A DNA stretch of 64,000 nucleotides from the NCBI GenBank assembly GCA_019009955.1, contig CM032228.1:8525001-8589000 (forward strand), read 5' to 3'. Position 1 is the stretch's first letter, and each line of letters starts with the position of its first letter. This DNA is from Riptortus pedestris. Lineage: Eukaryota > Arthropoda > Insecta > Hemiptera > Alydidae. A model generated the notes under the pieces. The model did not search any database, was not told the origin of the DNA, and was given only the letters and a program-made list of their open reading frames with translations. A program made the translations under genes and the position numbers. Shown piece after piece: positions 1 through 14,720 of this stretch.

Positions 1-103
1 ATTTCAACCGTTAACGAACTTGATCTTTCTTTTTACATAAAACGACTAAATATCGAGTTTGGTAACGATCAAACAAAAATTGCGACCTCTAGAGCGGTAA
101 CAG

Positions 104-189
<86 letters not shown>

Positions 190-314
190 TTTTGAACGGA
201 CATCATTTTCGTCATCTCCTGGGTAGGATCGATGGACATTTGAAGAAAAATTTCGAAAATTCCTTCATGAGTACAACCTCAATAGCTGATTTCCCTTAAG
301 GGAAATCTGCTAAA
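1..314 (-). mobile_element. HINE-like element, 5' half (cut by window edge)
   Basis: Representative 5' half: (TA)n core (about 107-186), then catcgatcc-type block and the palindromic end GATTTCCCTTAAGGGAAATC followed by TGCTAAAA. Family definition, written in element sense: inverted 12-mer AGCAGATTTCCC, the 20-bp palindrome, a (TA)n core, internal G-run block, inverted 12-mer GGGAAATCTGCT, then hairpin ACGCAGCCCCTGCGT and GACGGACTTTT. SubTIRs, a microsatellite core and a 3' hairpin are the layout of DINE-1/HINE elements mobilised by Helentrons. Confidence 0.6.
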
Positions 315-1179
315 AGGCTCCATGAACATAAATTTCTTAATTAATTTATGTTTTTGTGGCTCTTTACTTTCCAAATTTCTATAACAAAAAGTTGGAGGTG
401 AAGCACCTCTTCTGAGTCTTATAAACCTAAATCATCGGTTCTCTACTGGGCAACCTCACATTAAAACTGAAGCTGTAACTTCCAAAAATAATAGAATAAT
501 TGCATCAAAAATGATTTGGTTTCTAGGTATTGTTAATGGTAAATAGAATGAGAGACAACAATATAAATATGTCACTATTGCAATCATCAATAGCGTAGCT
601 TCTTAAATTAAAATTTATTATTGTACCTTACGACAATAGTCTATTATAAACTATCCGGTTGCATCCTTAAAATTAATAAGCAAATAAATGGAAGTGAGGA
701 AATGGGGAAAAAAGTAATTAAACTAAATGAGTTAAAAGAAATGAACATTAGAAATTCTCTCGTCCTCAAGAAAAGCCGGCGAAATGGGAATACTTGAAAA
801 GAATTTTCCTAAATGAGTTTTGAAAGTTCCGACTATTTGAATGAAAAAAAATAATTTACGAGTGGCCTCGACAATTGTGAAATGGGCGAAAGTTGTGGAG
901 GTCTTTGATTAATTTTGAACTTGGACCTTGAAAGTAAATTAGTATTTCATATGAATTAAATTTTTCGTTGGATGTTTAGTGGGTCCTATTATTATGAGAT
1001 AACATGTTACAAAATGCGAGTAATACAAAGGAGAGACAAGTAGAAAAAACTTAATTAATAATCAAAATTTAGGGCACGATATTTATTTGCATTAATAAAT
1101 AAATTTAACTTCAGAAAACTAGTCTTACTATAGTAGTAAAGGAAAGTAGGAAACATCTTAAAAATCAGTGTTACCTTAA
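315..1179. other. AT-rich intergenic sequence, no gene seen
   Basis: No supported coding frame. A block at 955-1036 (gtttagtgggtcctatt, atgagataacatgttaca) recurs at 45952-46034. Confidence 0.5.
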
Positions 1180-1428
1180 ATTTCTTTTAGCAGATTTCTT
1201 CTATGCGGAATCAGCTACTGAGGTTGTACTCAACACATGATTTTCGACAAATGATTTGAAATGTCCATCGGCCTTACACAGGAGATTAAATAACATCCTT
1301 AGTCCCACCCTGGCTAGAAAAGGGTGGTAACCTGTAGATAACCCGTCCCAATTAGCCTGAGTTGCAAAAAGTGGACGTTAATAAATAATAATAATACACA
1401 GAGATGACAAAAATGAGGTCGTTTAAAC

Positions 1429-1480
<52 letters not shown>

Positions 1481-1850
1481 CAGTTAACACTTTAGCTGTT
1501 GCAATTGTGTACGTAAAAAGGAAGATCAAGTTGGTTAACGGCTAAAATCAGACCTGTGGGAGTGGGAGAGGGAATTTTGAAAATGTTGAAGTATCTCCGT
1601 TGTGTTATGCATCGGATTCAACAATTGTATCATATTTCAAATGTAATGCTTTATAAATACAATTTATATAAATGAGTTCTGTACAATGAATATCGACCGA
1701 GATGTTTCCATTTTTTAGTTTTCGGCCATCAGTAAACCCTCACTCCTACTCATGTCATATTAACTACAAGCTGTTATGTCATGAACCACTTCATTCCTAG
1801 GTTAAATACCACATGTGATTTTCATTGAATTTTGTGAGAAGCAAGCAATG
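1180..1850 (+). mobile_element. HINE-like element, degraded, hosting the SINE 3' half
   Basis: 5' end ttttagcagatttcttctatg; continues after the SINE with gagatgacaaaaatgagg, a TA core (about 1433-1471), cagttaacactttagctg and the internal block down to about 1850. Confidence 0.6.
1287..1395 (+). mobile_element. tRNA-derived SINE, 3' half with target duplication
   Basis: Only the CCTTAGTCCCACCC body and (AAT)n tail are present. It is flanked by tacacaggagat on the left and tacacagagatg on the right, a target duplication differing by one base, which fits 5'-truncated LINE-mediated retroposition. Host is a HINE-like copy. Confidence 0.72.
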
Positions 1851-1918
1851 TTATTACTCCAACAAATAAGATTTTTCGTTCTTTACTTGAAACGTTTTAT
1901 TTGATCTTACATTATTTA

Positions 1919-1971
<53 letters not shown>

Positions 1972-1991
<20 letters not shown>

Positions 1992-3268
1992 GTAACCTCT
2001 GTCTGTACATTGATTTTTTTCGCGAAATTTCAAGATAACTTTTCGTTTCACATGTCATAGACACCATAACTGCATTTTGTTTCTTTGGTGTCTGTTTGTT
2101 TGTTTATTTGTTTGTTTGTTTGTTTGTTTGTTACCTTTTCACGCATAAACGGCTGAACCAAATTTTATGAAACTTGGTATGTATATTACTACTACCCCAA
2201 CTTAGACTTTAGGCTATATTAATATCCTCTGAGACGAACAGGAGTGGGGGTTATAAGGGAAGCCTGAAATTAAAAATAGCGATATTTCGTTTCCTATTGT
2301 TTTTACGGCAATTATGCACATTACAAAAGTTGATTATTTTGTCATTTAGAGTAACTTTTATTGCACTTTTGCCGTATACGGAAGTATAAATGAGTTATAC
2401 GCTAAAAACTATACAGGGAGTCCACAATTTTATTTGGCTCAAAAGACTCAACCGAACTAAACCAAACTCGGTATGTGAATTAGTACTAACGCCTTGCTTA
2501 TAAGCCATACTAACATTTCTAGGTACGGGCAGGAGTGGGGGTTATAAGAGAGGCCTGAAATTAAAAATAGCGATATTTCGTATCGTATTGGTTTTTCGGT
2601 AAATATGCACATAACAAAAGTGGTTTACTTTGTTATTTAGAGTAACTTTTGTTATATACACTTTCGTCGTATACCGAAGTGTAAATGCGTAATACGCTAA
2701 AAATTATAGCGGGAGTCAACAATATTATTTGGCACAAAAGACTTAACCGAACCAAATAAAACATCGGTATGTGTATTAGCACTAACGCCTTCCTTATAAG
2801 AAGCCATACTAACATTTCTAGGGACGGGCAGGAGTGGGGGTTATATGGGAGGCCTGAAATTAAAAATAGTGATATTTCGTTTCCTATTAGGGTTTTGGCA
2901 AATATGCACATAACAAAAGTTGTTTATTTTGTTATTTAGAGAAATTTGCTCAAAAATTCTGTTCAATATGAACTACCGGGTACCTCACCGGGAAAAACTA
3001 ATTCAAATGTATGTTAATATTTTATCCTTAATAATTCAAATCTATGCATAATGCACCGAAAACGGGAAATATGACAATATGGAGGACAGTGAAGTCATAC
3101 AAAAAAATAATTTTATTATTAACAAATCCACAGAAACGACGGGTATTAACCCTAAACACTAGGATGGGTAAATGTCAAAATATTGTGCAAAGTAAAGCCT
3201 TGCAAAAAAAATACCATCACCATTCAGCCTCAAATGAATTCCCGAGCGAAGCCGGGTATCTGAGCTAG
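1972..3268 (+). mobile_element. Non-autonomous Helitron
   Basis: 5' region (TA)n AAAATTGTAACCTCTGTCTG and the CTGAACC...TTTTATGAAACTTGGTATG block common in insect Helitrons; 3' hairpin CCCGAGCGAAGCCGGG, 9 bases later CTAG (3265-3268), followed by T. No Rep/helicase coding sequence. Internal gagtaacttttgtta modules are repeated two to three times. The exact 5' TC lies in the TC/TA repeat upstream (1919-1985). Confidence 0.75.
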
Positions 3269-3950
3269 TAATAATATAAAAACAGATATTCTAATACATT
3301 ATTTTCTGCATATGCATGTTAACCTTTAACATTACTTATTTTTAATAGTGTAAATAAAGTAATAAGTGATACAAGATATTATAAAAATAATATTGAACTG
3401 TAGAATACAATTTATATTTGGAGATTTAATCAAACAGCAGAAAAAACTCTTGAGCTTTAGGGGAATTGTTTAAAACTTATAAAGTGCCCCCTTAGGGGCT
3501 TAGCAGTCGATGGGTTAAATCGTCGTGAGTAAGATCTTCATTTGAGGTTGGCTAAAAGGGTCTCTTTCTCTTAGTCCTCTGAGATAAAGTCTGTCCCATC
3601 TACAGAATTGGGTGTAGTAAGTTGAATCTCTCTGGCTTCCATTACTTTTAGCACAGTTTCCTCTACTATTTATTTCCTAAGGGGGGGGGGGGTGTTCTCT
3701 TAGTAAGCACGATTCAGGAAAGTCTTGATATGGCCGTCGTTTCAGAGAACGGGAAATTCAGAGTTTTTTAAACAGATTTCTCTCGAGGGAACTCTGGTAG
3801 AGCATTTTTTAATAGATTTGATACATTCGGGCAGAGCATGAAAGAACTTTATTCCTGGAAATAATACGCTTTTCTCAAAATATTTGAGGTTGGGTGCTTG
3901 AAGCATATTTGTGTACCTAGTTTTATGATTGTGTGTGTACACTGTTAGCC
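3269..3950. other. Intergenic sequence, no gene seen
   Basis: AT-rich, with a poly-G run at about 3681-3691. No feature supported. Confidence 0.5.
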
Positions 3951-4885
3951 CTTAAGGGAAATCAGCTATTGAGGTCGTACTCATGATGCGATTTTCGAAA
4001 AATGTCTTCAAATGTCCATCAATCCTACCCAGGATTTGACGAAAATGAGGTCCGTTCAAAATTATATATATATATATATATCTGTTAACACTCTAGCGGT
4101 CGCAATTATTGCTTAATCGTTATCAAACTGGATATTTAGTCGTTTTATGTAAAAAGAAAGATTAATTTCCTTAACGGCTGAAATCGGGCCAGGGGGAGGG
4201 GGGGTTTAGAGGGGAGGATTTTCGAAAAATCGAAATATCTCTGTTATTATGTGTCGGATCGAACAATTGCATAGAATCAATCTTATTGTAAATTACATGT
4301 ACTATAAATATTGTTATATACGTTTATTATCTATCTTGAATATTAACCGAGATATTTGCATTTTTCAGTTTTCAGCTATCAGCAAACCGCCACTTCTACT
4401 CATGTTACATAAACAATACTCTGCTACATAATAAATCACATTTTTTGAAGTTTAAATACCAAAAATTGTATTCAAGAGACATTTATTATACGAGATACAT
4501 GCAAATATGACCTGGTGACTCCCCCCCCCCCGTCTTAAGGTTTTGGACTACTAAAATTTGATTGAATGAGGTAACAATTATTCTAACTCATTATTAATTA
4601 CAGTACTAGATATAATAAATAGTTCTCAATAAAATTAATATGTTATATTCTGATATATTTCAGTAATTGTTTTCTTTCCGGTGTGAAGCGGGCAGACCCG
4701 TTTGTTTACATTTCTAACCTAACGCTTCCTGTCGGCAGGTTATTAAAATTGGATGAAACATTTCTCATTTTCGTTTGTACTTATTCACGGTGGTGTTGTG
4801 TTACCAGTACGTAGATTTATCTATTATTAAACAACACGAGGGAAATCTGCTTAGTTTACGCAGCCCCTGCGTGACGGACTTTTTT
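3951..4885 (+). mobile_element. HINE-like element, long form
   Basis: Starts in cccttaagggaaatcagct, short TA core, G-run block (gggggaggggggg), then an extra segment of about 300 bp not in short copies (gtattcaagagacatttatt ... cattcacggtggtg), ending with gggaaatctgctt, the GCAGCCCCTGC hairpin and gacggactttt. Confidence 0.65.
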
Positions 4886-5477
4886 ATTTTACAAAAAGTA
4901 CTGTTTATTGTTATTATTTTTGACTCCTTAAAAAGTGGACTACATGAGTCTTTCAACTTTCTGTTCTATATAAGCCTTCTTGTTTTCTTTTACAATTTAA
5001 ATATTAAAATATCATTTTTGGAGTAGCCCCAATGCAAAATGCCATAAGTCAATCGATAATGGAAATACTCAATAGAGTTTCCATTGCAAGATATTTTTTA
5101 ACAAATTTTAATAAGAAAACAAATATTTCAGATTCCTTTTCAATTCTTCAATATGATTGAACCAGTCAAGGTATAGACCACAGTCAATGCTAAAAACTTT
5201 ATCATGGCGACTGGTAAGATGTCTCGATTATTAATTGAGATAACTCCTGAAGAATGTGAGCAATTTTTGCTGAAATATAGAATATTTGTTTTCAACAAGT
5301 TCATTGCTAGCTTATTTAGCCATTAACCAATCAGATAATGATTTAATAGTAACAAAGCCACCTTCTTTTAGTTTTTCAGGATATGTTCCTTTTTATAATT
5401 ATTCTGGTATCATCAGCTTGAAGAATAGATTGTGTTTAGTTTAAGGTTTGCTGGGAGGTCGTTTATAGGTAAAGTAA
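4886..5477. other. Intergenic sequence, no gene seen
   Basis: AT-rich; no supported feature. Confidence 0.45.
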
Positions 5478-6270
5478 AAGTCCGTCACGCAGGTGCTGCG
5501 TAAACTAAGCAGATTTCCCTCGTGAATTTTATCAATAGCTAAATCTGCATACTGGTAACACAATGCCACCCTAAATATTGAGTGAATAAATACAAATGGT
5601 AATAAGGAATCTTTAAGTCAATTTACAAGTTCATATAAAAGTCCGTCACGCTGGGGCTGCGTAAACTAAGCATATTTCCCACGTGAAGTTAAACAATAGA
5701 TAAATCTACATACCGGTAACACAATACCACCGTGATTAAATACAAACGGTAATGAGAAATCTTTCAGTTAATTAAAATAAATTCCCAACTGAAACGGCTT
5801 CTGAGTTGTAAGAATAATTTATATTTTAATAACTCAAACTTTAGTCCAAGAACTAATGAAGGGGGGGGCGGATGAACAGAACTTATTTGGATAAATCTCA
5901 CAAAGTAATGAAGGTAAGGTAAGGTTAGAAACGACAGGTAAGGTTAGAAGAAGCTTCCACCTGACTATACCCGACCACAGACTTCATAAAAATGCAAATA
6001 TCTCGGTTAAATTCAAGATAGAGAATAAATGTATATAACAATATTTATAGTAAATTTAATTTGCAATAAGATTGATTCTGTAAAATGTTTCAATCCGACG
6101 TATAGTAACGGAGATATTTCGAATTTTCGAAAATCCTCTCCTCTAAACTCCCGCTCCCACTGGTCCGATTTCAGCCGTTAACGAACTTGATCTTTCTCTT
6201 TACATAAAACGACTAAATATCGAGTTTGGTACCGATCAAACCAAAATTGCGACCACTAGAGCGGTAACAG

Positions 6271-6324
<54 letters not shown>

Positions 6325-6800
6325 TTTTCGTCATCTACTAGGTAGGATCGATGGACATTTGAAGAAAAATTTCGAAAATTCCGTCATGATTACTACCTTA
6401 ATAGCTTATTTCCCTTAAGGGAAATCTGCTAAAACGCAACGAAGGAAATCGTATGAATTTTAAACAAAGAGATCAGCCAACAAGAAGAAAGACAATTACT
6501 GAAACATATCAGAATATAAGATATTAATTTTTAGGAAACTATTTACTATATCTGGTACAGTAATTTATAATGAGTCAAAATAATTGTTATCTCAATCAAT
6601 CAAATTTCAGTAAATCAAGCACTTAAGACGGTGGGGAGGAGGACGTCACCAGAATATATTTGCATGTATCTCGTATAATATGTCTCTCGTATGTATATTT
6701 GGTATTTATACTTCCAATATAGTGGTTTATTACATAAAAGAGTATTGTTTATTATTAGGAAGTAATTTCCCATTTGAGTAGAACTCACTAAAATTTCACC
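5478..6800 (-). mobile_element. Two HINE-like elements, one nested in the other
   Basis: An outer long-form copy starts at 5478 (aaaagtccgtcacgcaggtg), is interrupted at 5638 by a complete copy (5638-6434, ending GGGAAATCTGCTAAAA), and resumes at about 6435 with its long-form interior (attactgaaacatatcagaat, ggggaggaggacgtcacc). Confidence 0.6.
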
Positions 6801-7315
6801 ATTTGAGGATTTTTACCCAGTATTCCCCAATTCATGTATAATTGATATAGATACCAGAAAGCTGATGGTCAGTGCACAATAAGTTTAATATGAATGAAAA
6901 TTTAAATAATTTAGCCCCAGGGTAAATGTCATCTTGAACTTTAGAACCCTGAGTGTGGGTGGAAGAAGAGCAGGATGGAGAGGGAAGTGGGCTTTTTATG
7001 GGATTAGCAGTGGAGGAAGGGAAGCCACTCAGGAGCACCGGCCTTGTAGAAAAAATACAAACGAGAACAGAGACAAATCCCCTGAAACTAATCTAACGGA
7101 TTACACGAGCTAAGACTAAGGGCCCTAGGGCGACATTACAATCCTCTAGGCTTTATCTGATTATAAATCCAGCCTTGCTCTTGAAATATGAATGTCATAT
7201 CTGAGATGTCCAAGATGGAATAATGAGGAATTAAACTGAATCATAGATAGTTATTCCTAATGATACATAAATTGAAAATATTATAAGTTTGATAATAGTC
7301 ACTTGATATTGACTG
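6801..7315. other. Intergenic sequence, no gene seen
   Basis: No supported feature; moderately GC-rich around 6940-7030. Confidence 0.45.
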
Positions 7316-7455
7316 TTGTATTGTGTTACCATTATATAGATTTATATATTGTAAAACTTCACGAGGGAAATCTGCTTAGTTTACGCAGCCCCTGTTTTTT
7401 TTGAGTATGGCAATGATCAAAAAAAAAAAAAATTGCGACCACTATAGTTTTAACA
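7316..7455 (+). mobile_element. HINE-like 3' end fragment
   Basis: gggaaatctgcttagtttacgcagcccctg, cut inside the terminal hairpin, followed by a short reversed fragment with an A-run. Confidence 0.5.
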
Positions 7456-7904
7456 TTGAGTACCCATTTCGAAGTGTGGCTACAATGTAGGAGGCACCTA
7501 GCCGTGAGGCCTTAATCCAGCCTACACCTATCCAACGCTTCTCTGGTGGCTGAGGTTTCGCTACGATGGTTTAGCGATCCTATGGAAGGGACAGTCTCCT
7601 ACTAACCAGCTCCCACACGAAGAACACATGTACCAGTTTCCTGGCCTGTACGTCCTCGGGCTTTGAACACACGACCACTACGTCTATGACCGGCAGTGAA
7701 GGCAAGCCTCCACTCCGGACACCACCCAGCCCGTAGTTCACATTGAGTAAGCCGCTAGAACTTACCCCATTAAGGCAGGAGTGATCCCCGGCCCGGAACA
7801 GCAAAGCCGACTAAGGACCTACTGTTCCTACGGTTCCCCTACCCAGCAGCTACACAGCGGGGATTGAAATGAAGAACCACCTCCGGAGTATCAAAAGTAC
7901 TATT
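7456..7904. other. GC-richer unassigned block upstream of the LINE end
   Basis: Unlike its AT-rich surroundings; no convincing protein in any frame. It may be part of the LINE or a separate insertion. Confidence 0.4.
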
Positions 7905-8178
7905 AAGGAGTGGCCATCGAGCCATAGGAGTACTAGACAGGAGGAATTAGTTCTTGCCAGACTCAGGATCTGACACATAGACAATGACAAGGACTGATAA
8001 CCCTATATGCAAATACTGCAACAAGCGCCTTACGATAAAACACATACTGACAGACTGCATCCAACGAGAAAACCTTCGCATACCCCACGATATGACAGAA
8101 CTATTAACTGACAGCAGCCAATATATTCCACAAATACTAACATATCTAAAACACATCAAAATTTACAAAAACACATAA
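7905..8178 (+). pseudogene. Jockey-like LINE, C-terminal end of reverse transcriptase ORF
   Basis: Frames give EWPSSHRSTRQEELVLARLR followed, after a stop and shift, by PICKYCNKRLTIKHILTDC. The block (R)xExxLxRLRxGH...PxCxxCxxxLTxxHIxxxC is the conserved C-terminal zinc-binding tail of jockey-type non-LTR retrotransposons. The catalytic RT domain is absent. AT-rich sequence that follows may be the element's 3'UTR. Confidence 0.72.
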
Positions 8179-9254
8179 TACAAAATATAATATGTCTACA
8201 GCATAACTAAAAAGATTTAAAAGGGTTAATTTTTATTATATTCTTTGGACAACGCTTGGATATGAGATAGAATGAGATATTAAAGAAATATGTTCCATAA
8301 TATAAAAGTACAAAAAAGGTAAGCACATGAAGGAGTAAATATATCATCCTATTAATGCAAATCACCATCGCTATGGGGTTCAAAACTAAATAAAAAATAA
8401 TATAAATGTACTAGTATAAAGGAATAACATAATTTTTTTATTCAAACCATTTTAAATTATAGTCCTTATTACTAGTCTAATGTTTATCTAAGTTTGTTTA
8501 TGTCTTATGTTTATTAATTCTCTTTATTATTCTAGTATTTAATGATTACTTGTTGTATTTAATTTTTTATTTCAGTTTTTTTTATTTTTCTATAATTTTG
8601 TTTTCATTTTGCATTGTCAAACGTTGAGCCAAATCGCCAAGATGCGGGTGCTCCTGTATAAATAAATACAAAAAAAACATTTTTTAGTTTCAAACAGCGG
8701 TGGGGGTTATAAAGAAGGCCTGAAATAAAAATTCGCTGTAGTTTGTATTTTTCCAGAAAATTTTCAAGGTATATATGATCATTCTTGTAGACATTCGAAG
8801 AGCAGTTCATTCTGTGAATGAGCGACAGACTCCTTGAATAAGAATGTCATCGCATTTATTCTGTGAAGTGCCCGTTCGGCTTCATTACATCAAAATCTTA
8901 TTTACAATCACTCGAATCTCGTGTCGAGTTGATTTTCTTTATTGCTTCCCCGGCATGAGACATCTCTGAGAGGTATATTCCCTTATTTTCTAGCACAGAA
9001 ATGGTTTTCCCTTGTCGTCAAAACTGAGACGAAGGTTTTCCTTGTCTCCCAAGAACAAAGCCATTAGAATAAAACCCGGGGGAAAGAGTTATTTTCCGGA
9101 CCCAAGGATTTCTGGAAGGAAGAATACATTTATTAACTATAACTCTGATATTCTCGAGAGAGAAAAAAAAAAAAACAAATCCTCACGACCTTCATGAAAA
9201 CCTGCAAAACTAGATTTAAAAAATGTTAAATTATGTTTCATTTACATATGTTTA
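8179..9254. other. AT-rich intergenic sequence with a Helitron scrap
   Basis: At 8690-8770 a piece (ggtgggggttataaagaagg, cctgaaataaaaattcgc) matches Helitron interiors. Otherwise no feature. Confidence 0.45.
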
Positions 9255-9366
9255 GTTTGCTCGTAATGGAAATCAGCCATTGGGGTTGTGGTCATAAAAG
9301 GATTTTCAATAAATTACTTCCAATGTACATACATCAATCCTACTAACGAGATGACGAAAATGAGGT

Positions 9367-9368
<2 letters not shown>
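9255..9368 (+). mobile_element. HINE-like 5' half
   Basis: ggaaatcagccattggggtt through gatgacgaaaatgaggtcc, running into a CA microsatellite where the TA core is expected. Confidence 0.55.
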
Positions 9369-9405
<37 letters not shown>

Positions 9406-9418
9406 CACACACAAACAC

Positions 9419-9466
<48 letters not shown>

Positions 9467-9478
9467 CACACACACACA
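9367..9478. repeat. (CA)n microsatellite
   Basis: About 110 bp of CA repeat with few interruptions; open frames on both strands are artefacts of it. Confidence 0.95.
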
Positions 9479-9480
9479 TA

Positions 9481-12150
9481 TCTATATATATATATAAAAT
9501 TGTAACCTCTGTCTGTACATTGATTTTTTTCGCGAAATTTCACGATAACTTTTCCTTTCACATGTCATAGACACCATAACTGCATTTTGTTTCTTTCGTG
9601 TATGTTTGTTTGTTTGTTTGTTTGTTTGTTACCTTTTCACGCTTAAACGGCTGAACCGAATTTTATGAAACTTGGTATGTATATTACTACTAGTCCAACT
9701 TAGACTTTAGGCTATATTAATATTCTCTAAGACAAACAGGAGTGGGGGTTATAAGGGAGGCCTGAAATTAAAAATAGCGATATTTCGTTTCCTATTTATT
9801 TTTCAGCAAATATGCCCATTACAAAAGTTGTTTATTTTGTTATTTAGAGTAACTTTTGTAATATACACTTTTGTCGTATACCGAAGTTTAAATGCGTTAT
9901 ACGCTAAAAATTATAGCGAGAGTCAACAATATTATTTGCCAAAAAAGACTCAACCGAAATAAATAAAACTCGGTATGTGTATTAGCACTAACACTTTCAT
10001 TATAATAAGCCATACCAACATTTCTAGGGACGGACAGGAGTGGGGATTGTAAGGGAGGCCTGAATTTAAAATAGCGGTATTTCGTTTTCTATTCGTTTTT
10101 CGGCAAACATGTACATGACAAAAGTTGTTTATTTTGTTATTTAGAGTAACGTTTGTTATATACACTTTTGTCGTATACCGATGTTTAAAATGCGTTATAC
10201 GCTAAAAATTATAACGGGAGTCAACAATATTATTTGCCAAAAAAGACTCAACCGAAATAAATAAAACTCGGTATGTGTATTAGCACTAACACTTTCATTA
10301 TAATAAGCCATACCAACATTTCTAGGGACGGACAGGAGTGGGGATTGTAAGGGAGGCCTGAATTTAAAATAGCGGTATTTCGTTTTCTATTCGTTTTTCG
10401 GCAAACATGTACATGACAAAAGTTGTTTATTTTGTTATTTAGAGTAACGTTTGTTATATACACTTTTGTCGTATACCGAAGTTTAAATGCGTTATACGCT
10501 AAAAATTATAACGGGAGTCAACAATATTATTTGCCAAAAAAGACTCAACCGAAATAAATAAAACTCGGTATGTGTATTAGCACTAACACTTTCATTATAA
10601 TAAGCCATACCAACATTTCTAGGGACGGACAGGAGTGGGGATTGTAAGGGAGGCCTGAATTTAAAATAGCGGTATTTCGTTTTCTATTCGTTTTTCGGCA
10701 AACATGTACATGACAAAAGTTGTTTATTTTGTTATTTAGAGTAACGTTTGTTATATACACTTTTGTCGTATACCGAAGTTTAAATGCGTTATACGCTAAA
10801 AATTATAACGGGAGTCAACAATATTATTTGCCAAAAAAGACTCAACCGAAATAAATAAAACTCGGTATGTGTATTAGCACTAACACTTTCATTATAATAA
10901 GCCATACCAACATTTCTAGGGACGGACAGGAGTGGGGATTGTAAGGGAGGCCTGAATTTAAAATAGCGGTATTTCGTTTTCTATTCGTTTTTCGGCAAAC
11001 ATGTACATGACAAAAGTTGTTTATTTTGTTATTTAGAGTAACGTTTGTTATATACACTTTTGTCGTATACCGAAGTTTAAATGCGTTATACGCTGAAAAA
11101 TTATAACGGGCGTCAACAATATTTTTTGCCAAAAAAGACTCAACCGAAATAAATAAAACTCGGTATGTGTATTAGCACTAACACTTTCATTATAATAAGC
11201 CATACCAACATTTCTAGGGACGGACAGGAGTGGGGATTGTAAGGGAGGCCTGAATTTAAAATAGCGGTATTTCGTTTTCTATTCGTTTTTCGGCAAATAT
11301 GTACATGACAAAAGTTGTTTATTTTTTTATTTAGAGTAACGTTTGTTATATACACTTTTTTCGTATACCGAATTATAAACGAGATATACGCTAAAACCTA
11401 TAGTGGAAGTGAACAATTTTATTTGGGACAAAAGACCCAACCGAAATAAATAAAACTCGGAATGTGTATTAGCACTAACGCTTTCATTTTAACAAGCCAA
11501 ACCAACATTTCTAGGGACTGGCAGGAGTGGGGGTTGTAAGGAAGGCCTGAATTTAAAAATAGCGGTATTTCGTTTTCTATTCGTTTTTCAGCAAATATAA
11601 ACATAACAAAAGTTGTTTATTTTGTTATTTAGAGTAACTTTTGTCATATTCTTTTTTGTCTTTTAACAAAGTATAAACGAGATATACACTATAAACTAAA
11701 GCGGGAGTCAACTATTTCATTGGGCGCTAACGATTAAACCGAACTTAAAAAAACTCGGTAAGTCAATTAGCATTTATTCTTCCATGATTATAAGCTATAT
11801 TAAAATTTTTAGGTTAGAACGGGAACGGGTGGTTATGAGGGAGGCCTGAAATAAAAATTCGCGATATTTCATTGTCTATTTGTTTTTCGACAATCAAGCA
11901 CATAACAAAAGTTGTTTACATTGATATTTAGATTAACTTTTGTTTTATACATTTCTTCAGGAACAAAGTGTGGAGCAAGTAATTTGCGTAGAAATATTGA
12001 TATGATCAACAACTCATTCCAATTTGAAATATGAGGTATCTCACATGGAAAAATTAATTCAAATCTATGTTAATATTTTGTCCTTAATAACTGAAATCTA
12101 TGCATAATGCGCAGGAGACGGGAAATATGACAATTTGGAGGACAGTGTAG
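9481..12150 (+). mobile_element. Helitron with internal tandem amplification, 3' end lost
   Basis: Begins TCTATATATATATATAAAAT right after the CA repeat. Standard 5' block, then tandem copies of an internal module (next entry), then further diverged modules to about 12150, where it joins a HINE-like interior (gaccaatgggagggg) without the hairpin-CTAG end. Confidence 0.7.
9935..11400. repeat. Tandem array of a 297-bp Helitron module, five copies
   Basis: The module starting near ccaaaaaagactcaaccgaa repeats at spacings of 298, 297, 297 and 298 bases (ends of equivalent positions 9950, 10248, 10545, 10842, 11140). Copies 1-4 are almost identical; the fifth has a few changes. High identity indicates recent expansion or homogenisation. 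A 71-residue minus-strand frame recurs in each but is not a supported gene. Confidence 0.9.
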
Positions 12151-12389
12151 ACCTAAAATTGGACCAATGGGAGGGGGGGGGGTTAGAGGGGAAATTTTTC
12201 GAAAAATGGAAATATCTCCATTATTATGCGTTGGATCTTATGGCAATGGAATGTTCTATAAATATCGTTATGTACGTTTTTTTCATTACCGTGATTATTA
12301 ACTCCTACTTATGTCATATTAAAAATAAGCTGTAATATTGGAAGCAAATTATTTGAACTCTAAATACCAAATACTGTTCCGATTCCATA

Positions 12390-12436
<47 letters not shown>
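12151..12436 (+). mobile_element. HINE-like interior and (TA)n
   Basis: ccaatgggaggggggggggttagag and the following internal block, then a TA tract at about 12388-12436. Confidence 0.5.
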
Positions 12437-12439
<3 letters not shown>

Positions 12440-12451
12440 CGTATATATATA

Positions 12452-14335
<1,884 letters not shown>

Positions 14336-14720
14336 GAAGTCCGTCACGCATGGGCTGCGTTAACTAAGCAGATTTCCCATGCGAAGGTTGACAATAGATA
14401 AATCTACATACTGGAACAGTACGGTGAATGTTAAGTGCATAAATACAAACGGTAATGCGAAATCCTTCAGTCAATTTACAAGTTAATAATCTCTACAATG
14501 GAAAGCGGCCGAATTGTAAACAAACAGGCCAGCCAACCTCGTAGCACCGAATAGATAGATAGACCGTAAAGAAAAACAATTAATGAAATACATCTAAATA
14601 TAACATTAATTTTATTGAAAGCTATTTTATTTATTCAAAACTCGCTTCATAATTACTTAAATCTACTAAAAGGTGGTTATACTTCAGGGGAATCTTTTAA
14701 AAACTAGGCTGAATTCTGGA
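14336..14720 (-). mobile_element. HINE-like element, partial
   Basis: gtccgtcacgcatgggctgcg through the long-form interior (gccgaattgtaaacaaacag, atacatctaaatataac). Confidence 0.55.

Noticed and set aside
9343..9561. Val-Cys repeat frames over the CA microsatellite
   Set aside because: Dinucleotide repeat translation.
9950..11355. Five identical 71-96-residue minus-strand frames
   Set aside because: They repeat because the DNA module repeats; the same sequence in other Helitron copies is not conserved as a frame.
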